From Chersky-840 sp035532735 (GTDB lineage: Bacteria; Actinomycetota; Acidimicrobiia; Acidimicrobiales; UBA8190): a stretch of 64,000 nt of DNA. The stretch lies in NCBI GenBank assembly GCA_035532735.1, contig DATKQM010000014.1:1-64000 (forward strand), given 5' to 3'. Each line of letters begins with the position of its first letter. Within the stretch, counting starts at the first letter, position 1. The translations under genes and the position numbers were made by a program. The notes beneath the pieces are model-generated. The model worked only from the letters and a program-made list of their open reading frames with translations. It was not told where the DNA came from and ran no database searches. Below, piece by piece: positions 16,531 to 24,209 of this stretch.

Positions 16531-16995
16531 ATGTGGATTGATCAGCGCGGGTCGGAGATCCTCCCGGTGCCCGAGTGCTTGCGACTGCTGGCGGTGGCAG
16601 CCCATGAGGACCACATCGGTCGATTGGCGGTGATCGATGGGGAGGCCCCTTTGATCATTCCGCTGAACTTCACGTTCCACGACCGCGGAGTACTGGTCCG
16701 GATCGGTCCCGGTCGGTTGTCCGAGGTGGCTCCGAGCTCGTTGGTTTCCTTCGAAGTGGACCGATTGGAGCCAGACGGTAGGCAGGCTTGGAGCGTCTTG
16801 GTCCGAGGACTGGCGTCCACCCTCGCTCCCCGCGACATCCCAACCGACCCAAGCGCCGTGCCCCAGCCGTGGGTCCCGGAACCCGGTGAACAGGTGATCT
16901 TCATCCGCCCGGATGTGGTCACCGGACGTCGCTTTCGCCTCGTCGCCCGAGGCGAGGTCGACGCTCTGGGTTTGCCCGGCCCCAGTCCCGTGTGA
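16531..16995 (+). CDS. PNPOx-like flavin-binding protein
   Basis: A 154-residue split-barrel protein of the pyridoxamine-5-phosphate-oxidase-like superfamily. An N-terminal helix (CLRLLAVAAHEDHIGRLAV) is followed by the strands LIIPLNFTFHDRGVLVRI and a C-terminal strand RRFRLVARGEV. The pattern is that of the short HxxxGRLAV group that binds FMN, F420 or heme in actinobacteria. Small proteins of this type occur in the DosR regulon of mycobacteria. The cofactor and substrate are not predictable. It is the first gene of the operon behind the DosR-like box; its stop overlaps the GTG start of the GH65 gene, so translation is probably coupled. Confidence 0.8.
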   Translation: MWIDQRGSEILPVPECLRLLAVAAHEDHIGRLAVIDGEAPLIIPLNFTFHDRGVLVRIGPGRLSEVAPSSLVSFEVDRLEPDGRQAWSVLVRGLASTLAPRDIPTDPSAVPQPWVPEPGEQVIFIRPDVVTGRRFRLVARGEVDALGLPGPSPV

Positions 16996-19808
16996 CTGGG
17001 GACGCTCTGACCCGCCGAACGGACTCTGGACCAGGGGGGAAAGTGGCGTCGGTCGGGAGCCGCCACTTGAACATGCCACCGGGTCTCGATCGCCGCTTCG
17101 AGGCCGTTGTCATGTGGATGGTCGGCCCCCAGAACGTGGCACGAGCTGCGGTTCCCCTCAAGGCGTTGGCCCGGGCTGGCGCGCTCGTGGGGGTGATAGC
17201 GCCGCTCACGGTCGAGGAACTCATCCGACAGCTGGGATGGCCCGAGGCCGGCACCGCCGACCTCCTCCTCGCGGACAGCTCGGGCTCCGGGGCGGTCGTC
17301 GTCGATGAGACCGGAGTCCACCACATGGCGACCTCGACGCGCTCTGTCGCGCCTTCCGCCGAGGATGGGGCGGAGAAGGCGGGTGTCGGGAAGCTGGCGG
17401 GGCTCGGACTGACGCCAATCGCGCAGCCGCGCATCGACGGAATACCCAGAATTGTCAGCACCCTGGACGAACTGTGGCGGCGCGGAGTCGACTCACGAGA
17501 CGTCTTGCTCCTGATCGATCGGTCGCCGGGGGAACCGCAAGGCGCTGCGCCTGTGTTCATCCCCGACATCCCCTATATCGCCGACATCGCCGAGATGACG
17601 GCGCTTCAAATTGTTGTCTTTGCCGGAGAGACCGCTGACTTGCACTGGCTGCTCGCCGACCAACGACGACGCCGGCGTCAACGCAGCCTTCCCGAGGTTG
17701 CTATCAGGACCGGGTGGTCTCTCGTCGTCAGCGGCCGCGACGTGCAACACGAGCGGGTGGACGAAGCGCTCCTGACGCTGGCCGACGGTCATGTCGGCAC
17801 CAGCGGCGCGCCCCTTGCACCCGATCCGAGCCAGCGCCCGTGGGTGGTGGCGGCCGGGGTCTACGACGGGGAGGGCGCGGGCACGCATCTCCTCACTGGG
17901 CCCAGGGTCTTCGAGCTTTCCGGTCTTGTCGACGGCTTCGGGCCGTTGCGGCGGGTCCTCGACCTGCGCACCGGAGTCCTCCATGAGCTGTCCAGCACGA
18001 ACCGTGGTCTTGTTGAGAGTGTGCGCTTCGCATCCCTGGCCCAGCCAACCACGTCTGTCTTGCGGGTCCGGTGCCCGAAGGGACTCCGGACCGGGCCACC
18101 ACTCCTTCCGCCGGCGGATGACTGCATCCACGACCACGGGCGCTCGGGAGCCGTCAGCTGGATCCGGATCGCCGCCTCCAAGGGCGGGATCGCGGCCGCC
18201 GCCACCCAGACCCGCACGCGCGGCGGCGCTGGCAGCACCCTTGACCGATTCGCCGTATACCGGTCCGGAACCGAGACCGTCCCCGATCCCAATCCCGTCG
18301 TCGACCTCCTCGATCGGGCCGCCAACGTCGGCTTCGACAAACATTTGCTACGGCACCGTCGGGCGTGGGCCCGGCGATGGGAAGACGCCGACGTCGTCGT
18401 AGAGGGCGATGACGAGTTGCAGCTTGCGATCCGAGTCGCGCTCTTCCACTTGATGGCGTCCGTCGCCGACGAGGGCGAGGCCGCCGTCGGTGCCCGGGGT
18501 CTGACCGGGACCGGGTACCGCGGTCATGTGTTCTGGGATGCCGACACCTTCGTCCTTCCCTTCCTCGCCGCCACTCATCCGGCGTCGGCCCGAGCCATGC
18601 TCGAGTACCGCCTGCGGAGGCTTCCGGCCGCCGTGGGCGCGGCTCGCGCCGCGGGCCGGGCCGGGGCGCGATTCCCATGGGAATCGGCTCGTACCGGGCG
18701 TGACGTCACGCCGACGAGCGCCCGAGATCGTGCCGGGCAGATCGTGCCCATCCGTACTGGTCAGCTCGAGGAGCACATCGTCGCTGATATCGCTTGGGCG
18801 GCATGCTGTTACGTCGACTGGTCAGGCGACGAGGAATTCGCCAGCGGGCCGGGTCGGCGAATCCTGGTCCAAACGGCTCGATACTGGGAGTCACGGATCA
18901 CTCTCGAATCGAACGGCAGCGCCCATATCTATGGCGTCATCGGACCCGACGAGTATCACGAGTCGGTCGACGACAACGCGTTCACGAACGTGATGGCTCG
19001 GTGGAACCTGCGACGTGCCGCCGAGGCCGCCGATACTGCCAATTCCGCCAATTCCGACGGTGCCGACGGTGCCGACGGTGCCGACATCGATGAACGGCGG
19101 CGTTGGCTCCAGCTCGCCGACGACTTGGTCGACGGCTATGACCCTGACACCGGCATCTACGAGCAATTCGCCGGGTTCGGGCAGCTCGAGCCCCTGATCA
19201 TTAAGGAGTTTGCACCGCGCCGTCCGATCGCCGCCGACCTGCTGCTCGGGGCCGAAAGGGTGGCCGGGGCACAGGTGATCAAGCAGGCCGACGTACTCCT
19301 CCTCCACCATCTTGTGCCCGACGAGGTCGTGGCAGGCAGCCTTGGGCCCAATCTCTGCTACTACGAGCCCCGGACCGCACACGGCAGCTCGTTGTCCCCG
19401 GCGACACACGCATCGCTCCAAGCCCGGGCGCGTGACTTCGACCAGGCACTCGAGTCGCTTCATCTCGCGGCTCGTATGGATCTCGACGACCTGACCGGCT
19501 CAACCGCAGGCGGGCTGCACCTCGCCACCATGGGAGGCCTTTGGCAGGCTCTTGCCTTTGGGTTCGCAGGGCTCCGCCCCAAGGCCGGGATGCTCCACGT
19601 CGATCCGGCACTGCCACCCTCGTGGACTGCCCTGGAGATGCGCGTCCGCTTTCGCGGCAGCCGGGTGCGGGTTCGCAAGGAACGGGCCCACTTGACCATT
19701 GACACTGACAGGAGCACTTCGGTCGTGGTTAGCGGGACACCGTTCTCAGCTGGTCCCGGCAAGCTCGAGTTTCGCCGCCGGGGCGCATGTTGGGAGCCGA
19801 TCACATGA
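16992..19808 (+). CDS. GH65 glycoside phosphorylase with extra N-terminal domain
   Basis: A 938-residue protein. From about residue 235 on it is a GH65 enzyme: N-terminal super-sandwich start (DEALLTLADGHVGTSGAP), (alpha/alpha)6 barrel with GYRGHVFWDADTFVLPFL near 517, the likely general acid Glu in GPDEYHE near 652, and phosphate-site-type IKQADVLLL and HGSSLSPATH near 757 and 798. GH65 enzymes phosphorolyse alpha-glucosides such as trehalose, maltose or kojibiose to beta-glucose 1-phosphate, which fits the HAD mutase upstream. Residues 1-225 form an extra domain ending in LLADQRRRRRQRSLPE. It corresponds in place to the trehalose-phosphatase-like middle part of Rv2006 but lacks a visible HAD DxDxT motif. 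A DGADGADGAD insertion near 695 comes from a 9-bp tandem repeat. The start overlaps the previous stop (GTGA); a GTG near 17043 with AGGGGGG before it is an alternative. Confidence 0.85.
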   Translation: MTGDALTRRTDSGPGGKVASVGSRHLNMPPGLDRRFEAVVMWMVGPQNVARAAVPLKALARAGALVGVIAPLTVEELIRQLGWPEAGTADLLLADSSGSGAVVVDETGVHHMATSTRSVAPSAEDGAEKAGVGKLAGLGLTPIAQPRIDGIPRIVSTLDELWRRGVDSRDVLLLIDRSPGEPQGAAPVFIPDIPYIADIAEMTALQIVVFAGETADLHWLLADQRRRRRQRSLPEVAIRTGWSLVVSGRDVQHERVDEALLTLADGHVGTSGAPLAPDPSQRPWVVAAGVYDGEGAGTHLLTGPRVFELSGLVDGFGPLRRVLDLRTGVLHELSSTNRGLVESVRFASLAQPTTSVLRVRCPKGLRTGPPLLPPADDCIHDHGRSGAVSWIRIAASKGGIAAAATQTRTRGGAGSTLDRFAVYRSGTETVPDPNPVVDLLDRAANVGFDKHLLRHRRAWARRWEDADVVVEGDDELQLAIRVALFHLMASVADEGEAAVGARGLTGTGYRGHVFWDADTFVLPFLAATHPASARAMLEYRLRRLPAAVGAARAAGRAGARFPWESARTGRDVTPTSARDRAGQIVPIRTGQLEEHIVADIAWAACCYVDWSGDEEFASGPGRRILVQTARYWESRITLESNGSAHIYGVIGPDEYHESVDDNAFTNVMARWNLRRAAEAADTANSANSDGADGADGADIDERRRWLQLADDLVDGYDPDTGIYEQFAGFGQLEPLIIKEFAPRRPIAADLLLGAERVAGAQVIKQADVLLLHHLVPDEVVAGSLGPNLCYYEPRTAHGSSLSPATHASLQARARDFDQALESLHLAARMDLDDLTGSTAGGLHLATMGGLWQALAFGFAGLRPKAGMLHVDPALPPSWTALEMRVRFRGSRVRVRKERAHLTIDTDRSTSVVVSGTPFSAGPGKLEFRRRGACWEPIT

Positions 19809-20560
19809 ACAAGGTCATCGCCGCCATCGACAATTCGTCCGCGTGGCCCCCCGTGCTCGCCATGGCGCGGGCCGTCGCCACCGCCCTCGGCGCTTCCGTC
19901 GAGGTTCTGCACGTCCTCGAGGACGACGACGATATCGCGGGTCCACTGGCCCAGGCCGTAGGCGTGACGGTACGCACCCTTTCGGGAGATCCGGTCGAGC
20001 TGCTTCCGTTGGCGGCGGCGGAGAAGGACGTCGTGGCGGTTGTTCTTGGCACTCGTGGTCGTCCAGGCCGTCCGCGTCCAGCCCGCCACTTGGCCATGAC
20101 GCTGGCCGGCCAGACCGACAAACCGGTCGTGGTCGTTCCCCCCGGTGCTCATCCTCCCGTGCGATTGCACACCGCCGTCGTGGCCATGAAGGGGACTTCC
20201 GCCAAGGCTCGTGCCCTCCAAAGGTGCATCGAGCTTTCCACACGTGCCGGCCTCGAGATCGTGGTGGTTCACGTTCACGACGAGAATGACATTCCCAGCT
20301 TCTCGGACCAAGTGCAGCACGAAACAGAGGCCTACGCGCAGGAGTTCTTCGCTCGACACTTGATCGGTGCACCGAAAACGCGGTTGGAGCTCCGCATCGG
20401 TGTTCCCGCCGTAGAGGTCCTTGACGCCGTCAAGTCGGCCCACGCCGAGCTCGTGGCGGTCGGCTGGTCGCACACAGACGATCCCAATCGAGGTGCGGTG
20501 GCTCGCGCCATCCTCGACCGGAGTCCGGTCCCTATTCTTCTGGTCGCTGTTACCACCTGA
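19805..20560 (+). CDS. tandem universal stress protein (USP)
   Basis: 251 residues with two USP domains. The first begins MNKVIAAIDNSSAWPPVLAM, and the second begins near residue 120 (LHTAVVAMKGTSAKARALQR). The second ends in VAVGWSHTDDPNRGAVARAI with a closing strand PVPILLVAV. The ATP-binding pattern G2xG9xG(S/T) is only partly kept (GTRGRPGRPRPARH in domain 1 and GWSHTDDPNRGAVA in domain 2), so nucleotide binding is uncertain. The ATG overlaps the stop of the GH65 gene (ATGA), making it the last gene of the operon. In mycobacteria a USP (Rv2005c) is likewise next to Rv2006 in the DosR regulon, so the pairing is conserved in kind. Confidence 0.85.
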   Translation: MNKVIAAIDNSSAWPPVLAMARAVATALGASVEVLHVLEDDDDIAGPLAQAVGVTVRTLSGDPVELLPLAAAEKDVVAVVLGTRGRPGRPRPARHLAMTLAGQTDKPVVVVPPGAHPPVRLHTAVVAMKGTSAKARALQRCIELSTRAGLEIVVVHVHDENDIPSFSDQVQHETEAYAQEFFARHLIGAPKTRLELRIGVPAVEVLDAVKSAHAELVAVGWSHTDDPNRGAVARAILDRSPVPILLVAVTT

Positions 20561-20664
20561 ACGGCAGGACCGTGTTGAGCCGCAGGGACATTCGTGACGA
20601 ACCGCCGCGGTCGGGCAAGCCGCCGGCGATGTCGGCGAGTAGGCAATGCAACGGCTCCGGCCAC

Positions 20665-21553
20665 TTAGCCCTTGACCAATGTCATCAAGGGCGCGGCTCG
20701 AGCTTCTCCGATCGACGACGTCCGTCCCGGTTCTTGGGCCGGATGGTGGATAAAGGGGGACGCCCGGCGCCTGATTCGTCGCGGCCGTTCTGCGTGAGCT
20801 GTTGCGGCCTGTGTCGTGGGGAGATCTTGGATTCGGTAGAAGCGGGTCTTCGCCAACTTCACCAGCACGAGATAGACAACGACCATCCCAAACAGCAAAA
20901 GGAAGGAGTCGTCGGCAGCGGCGTGAAGCCAACTACTTTGGCGAGACCAGTGCACGGCAGGACGGCACCGACCAGACCAGCCCCTGTGGGCACCAGCACC
21001 ATCGTCATGCTGGGTCGTCTCTTGAAGAACGGGACGCGGCGTGTCCTTGTCACATAGACCACGAGGGATTATGAGCGCCACCACGTCCCCGGGCACGAGG
21101 TCTGTCGCCCGAACCTGGCTCCTCCGCCCGTCCCTCTGGTCTTCGGCCACCTGCCGATTATTGGAGCGGAAGTCAGCCATTGCCTCTTTCGCCCGGTACT
21201 CGTCGAAGAAACCCGACCGACGCTCAGTGCGACGACGACGGCAATGATGACCGCATTCGTGCCACCGCCGGTCCGCCCTGGCACCAGCGCCGCCCCGAGT
21301 AGAAGGATCAGGATCGGGTCTCGGATCTGAGGGAAAAGCACGGCGCTGGTGTGCACCCGATGCGTTGCGAGTGCATTCGGCCCGAACAGTCGAAGGCGAT
21401 GCGCAACATCATCGGACGAGAGCCCTTGGGGGCCACTTGCCAGGCGCGACAGGAGCTCATCGGGGAGATCGCGGCGGCGTGGGCCAAATCAAGCTCCCCG
21501 AGCGACGAGCTCGCGGCCACAATCACAGGAGTAGTTTCACCGCCGGCGCTCAA
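20665..21553 (-). pseudogene. Mg2+-type P-type ATPase, internally deleted and frameshifted
   Basis: Read from the right on the minus strand: SLGELDLAHAAAIS, then (shifted) LLSRLASGPQGLSSDDVAH and LFGPNALATHRVHTS; then FPQIRDPILILLLGAALV and TNAVIIAVVVALSVG. Then, shifted again, come MADFRSNNRQVAEDQRDGR and RATDLVPGDVVAL, the actuator-domain start. After a large deletion the end of the protein follows: TRTRRVPFFKRRPSMTMVLV and KVVGFTPLPTT, then LLLFGMVVVYLVLVKLAKTRF. This is the order of MgtA-type importers of about 900 residues. The phosphorylated DKTGT and nucleotide-binding domains are gone, so it is inactive. It lies on the opposite strand at the end of the dormancy-like cluster. Confidence 0.8.
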
Positions 21554-21703
21554 TGCCGTCAGAGCCTATGGTCAGCACCGCCGGCGACATGTCTTATCCA
21601 GGGTCGGTTGGCAGATGCGGTCCCTCGAACCCCGGCCTCGGCGCCGGCAACGCTCGAAGGATCTACCGATCATCGGTAGCCGCGCCTGTGTGAAGCTCTT
21701 CGC

Positions 21704-23164
21704 TCAGCCTTCAGTGATGGTCCCGCCCGCGAGCAGGGCCAGCTCGGCGTTCTGGAGATGAGGCTCGTGGTCGGTGTTTGCACGGGCCGCTGTCGCCGTC
21801 GGGATGAAGATGGCGGCCACTACCGCCACGACCGTCATGCCGGCGAGAAACGCGAACCCTTTCGTGTAACCCGTCGCCAGAGGCCTTCCCCGGGCGAGCT
21901 CGGAGGTGACGATGCTCGACATGACCGCGGCCCCGAGGGCACCTCCGATGGTCCGGATGTTGGCGTTCATCCCAGAGGCGACGCCGGTCTGCTCAGCTGG
22001 CACGGCCTGGACGATGAGGTTCGACATCGCCGAGAAGGCCAGACCCAACCCGACCCCGAGCATGGTGGAGGCGACGTAGATCTCCCACGCTTCGGTGTGG
22101 GCGAACGCCAACGTGAGATACGCGCCGGTGGAGACGAGGGACCCGATGATGACGGCGGCCTTGGACCCGATGGCCCGCGCGATCCGACCGGACAACAGCC
22201 CGCAGAAGAACATGGTCACGGTCAGGGGCAAGAGGAACAACCCTGACTGGATGATGTCTGCCCCGAACCCGTAGCCGAACGATCTCGGCGTCTGGAGGAA
22301 CTCGGGAAGGAAGGCCATGACCGAGTACATGCCGATCCCGAAGAGAAAGGCGACGAGATTGTTCGTCCACACCGCCGGGACCCGCATCATCTTCATGTCG
22401 ATGAGCGGCTGGCTCGATCTCGTCTCCACGATCGCCCACGCCCCGCCGATCACGACCGCCACCAGTACCAACCCGATGACCTTGCCCGACCCCCATCCCC
22501 AGGTGGGGGCCTGACTCACGCCCAAGAGCAGGGCGACCAACCAACCCGACAGGAGCACTGCCCCCAGCCAACTGATCCGCCCCGGGGTCCGCACCGGTGA
22601 CTCAGGGACGAACAGCTGAGCGCAGAGCGCCGCGATCACGGTGATGATGAGCGGAATCCAGAACAGCCAGTGGTAGTCGAGATGCTTGACGATCGGCCCG
22701 GCCAGGACGATCCCAGCACCACCCCCCACTGCGGCCATCGCCGCGACCACACCCACTCCCGTGGCCACCTTCGTCGCCGGGAATTCGTCTCTGATGATCC
22801 CGAACGAGAGCGGGAGGACCGCACCCCCGATCCCTTGGACGACCCGGCCCAGGATCAGCAGGACGATCGAATGCGCCAGTCCGGCCATCACCGACCCCAG
22901 TGCCAGGGCCGAGAGGGTGACCACCAGCATCCGCTCCTTGCCGACCATGTCGCCGACCCGCCCCAGAATGGGCGTGAAGATCGAGGCTGAGAGCAGATAG
23001 GCCGTCAACAGCCAGGTCACCGTGCTCTGTGAGGTGTGGAGGTCATGTTGGATCGTCGACAGGACCGGCAACACGAGCGACTGGAGCAGCGCGTACGCCG
23101 ACACCCCCAGAAGAAGAACGATGTAGGTGGCCCGGTAGTTCGCCCGACCGAGGGACCTGGTCAT
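21704..23164 (-). CDS. MFS transporter, DHA2-type (14 helices)
   Basis: A 486-residue membrane protein with about 14 hydrophobic segments. DHA2 features include WLLTAYLLSASIFTPILGRV (helix 2), GRVGDMVGKERML (motif A), LILGRVVQGIGGAVLPL (motif B-like), and helix 5 with AAMAAVGGGAGIVLAGPI (motif C-like). Such proteins export drugs or hydrophobic compounds with proton antiport. The ATG at 23164 has GAGGGG just upstream and is preferred over the ATG at 23182. A GntR-type regulator is divergently transcribed across the repeat-rich spacer and is the natural candidate for its control. This is the intact counterpart of the decayed exporter at 14.6 kb, although the two are not obviously duplicates. 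Confidence 0.88.
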   Translation of the reverse strand: MTRSLGRANYRATYIVLLLGVSAYALLQSLVLPVLSTIQHDLHTSQSTVTWLLTAYLLSASIFTPILGRVGDMVGKERMLVVTLSALALGSVMAGLAHSIVLLILGRVVQGIGGAVLPLSFGIIRDEFPATKVATGVGVVAAMAAVGGGAGIVLAGPIVKHLDYHWLFWIPLIITVIAALCAQLFVPESPVRTPGRISWLGAVLLSGWLVALLLGVSQAPTWGWGSGKVIGLVLVAVVIGGAWAIVETRSSQPLIDMKMMRVPAVWTNNLVAFLFGIGMYSVMAFLPEFLQTPRSFGYGFGADIIQSGLFLLPLTVTMFFCGLLSGRIARAIGSKAAVIIGSLVSTGAYLTLAFAHTEAWEIYVASTMLGVGLGLAFSAMSNLIVQAVPAEQTGVASGMNANIRTIGGALGAAVMSSIVTSELARGRPLATGYTKGFAFLAGMTVVAVVAAIFIPTATAARANTDHEPHLQNAELALLAGGTITEG

Positions 23165-23284
23165 TTCACCCCTCGCCTCCATTGCGTCGGTTGCGTCAGT
23201 CTCAATTCGGTACGGTCAATTCGGTTCGGTCGGTTCGGTCGGTTCCGTCGGTTACGTCGAACAATTCGTCGAACAATTCGTGAT

Positions 23285-23370
23285 GCGGTGCGGTGCGGTG
23301 CGGTGCGGTGCGGTGCGGTGCGGTGCGGTGCGGTGCGGTGCGGTGCGGTGCGGTGCGGTGCGGTGCGGTG
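23285..23370. repeat. pentanucleotide array (GCGGT)17
   Basis: Seventeen perfect copies of GCGGT plus one base, between the divergent MFS and GntR genes. To its left, 23212-23279 holds a looser array built on TCGGT and CGAACAATT units. A period of five cannot be accommodated in a coding frame, and no gene spans it. Perfect purity suggests recent slipped-strand expansion, so the length is likely to vary between isolates. Confidence 0.95.
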
Positions 23371-23452
23371 ACCGCATCCGGTTGCGGCTCCGGCCACTAT
23401 AAGCGGAACAGTCGCTCCGCCTTTCCCATCTCGTCGACCGGCACGGTGCGCA

Positions 23453-23493
23453 CGCGGAGACCCGCGGAGACCCGCGGAGACCCGCGGAGACCC
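23453..23493. repeat. 10-bp tandem repeat (CCCGCGGAGA)x4
   Basis: Four copies of the decamer lie directly before the promoter of the GntR gene. It is unrelated in sequence to the pentanucleotide array 80 bp away, so two independent arrays occupy the same divergent spacer. Confidence 0.85.
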
Positions 23494-23519
23494 CGCCGTT
23501 CATTTAATACAAACACTGA

Positions 23520-23525
23520 TACAAT
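23520..23525 (+). promoter_or_regulatory. -10 element of the GntR gene, leaderless start
   Basis: TACAAT lies six bases before the GTG at 23532, so transcription should begin at or next to the start codon, which has no ribosome binding site. The neighbouring AATACAAACACTGATACAAT contains a short direct repeat (ATACAA) that could be the regulator's own operator. Confidence 0.55.
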
Positions 23526-23531
23526 GATGTC

Positions 23532-23957
23532 GTGGCGGAAGTTGACATCGGGGGGCTCGTCGACCTCGACCCCGAGTCTCCTGTTCCCCCCTTCGAGCAG
23601 GTGAAGGAGCAGATCGTCGCCGCCATCGAGACCGGGAGACTCGCGCCGGCCGACCGGCTCCCCACGGTCCGACAGCTGGCGACCGCTCTCGGCCTGGCTG
23701 CCAACACGGTGGCTCGTTCGTATCGCGAGCTTGAGTTGGCGGGGTTGTTCGAGACCCGAGGTCGACACGGCACCTTCGTCGCCACGAGTTCCTCACCCAC
23801 CCGGAGGCTCGCGGCCCGGGAAGCCAAGAGCTTCGTTCGACACCTCCACGAGCTGGGCATCGGGAACGAGGAGATCCTCGCCATCGTCCGCCGGGAAACG
23901 GATCGTCTCGGCGCGCCCAAACCAGTCCGTCGGAAGTCGGCGCCGCGTCGCCGGTGA
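23532..23957 (+). CDS. GntR-family transcriptional regulator (YtrA type)
   Basis: A 141-residue protein. The N-terminal winged helix is PPFEQVKEQIVAAIETGRL, then PADRLPTVRQLATALGLAAN and TVARSYRELELAGLFETRGR. This is the YtrA/GntR pattern with a short effector part of about 60 residues (ARE...SFVRHLHELGIGNEEILAIVRRE). Such short GntR proteins usually repress a neighbouring ABC or MFS transporter and themselves. The divergent MFS exporter gene is the likely target, and the spacer holds two tandem arrays. The GTG at 23532 is chosen because the conserved part begins shortly after it and a -10 element sits just upstream. Confidence 0.88.
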   Translation: MAEVDIGGLVDLDPESPVPPFEQVKEQIVAAIETGRLAPADRLPTVRQLATALGLAANTVARSYRELELAGLFETRGRHGTFVATSSSPTRRLAAREAKSFVRHLHELGIGNEEILAIVRRETDRLGAPKPVRRKSAPRRR

Positions 23958-24209
23958 GAGGTCCACCGGGCCCAGTGGTCCCGGTCGGCGACCCGAGAAG
24001 ATCGACCGTGTGGCGACAGGGCGGTGCGTATACCATTTCACCTGGACGTGGCCATTAGGCGGTCGGCGCGTCCCCGGGTCGGAAGTCCCTTTTCGGCTCG
24101 GCAGCTGGGTTTGTGGGGGTCGAGGGTCCATGTCAAAGTCCGTCGGCATCGAATCACGTTCGATGGAAGGCCCCTGTCGCTCCGCTGGGCGCGTAATTGA
24201 GGGCACACC

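Noticed and set aside
16992..17700. A catalytic trehalose-6-phosphate phosphatase domain at the start of the GH65 protein
   Set aside because: No DxDxT or other HAD catalytic motif is visible, so only a positional relation to the Rv2006 middle part can be claimed.
20585..20599. GGGACATTCGTGACG as a third DosR-like box
   Set aside because: Only the left half and centre agree, it lacks the right GCTCT/CCCT part, and no intact gene follows it on the plus strand.
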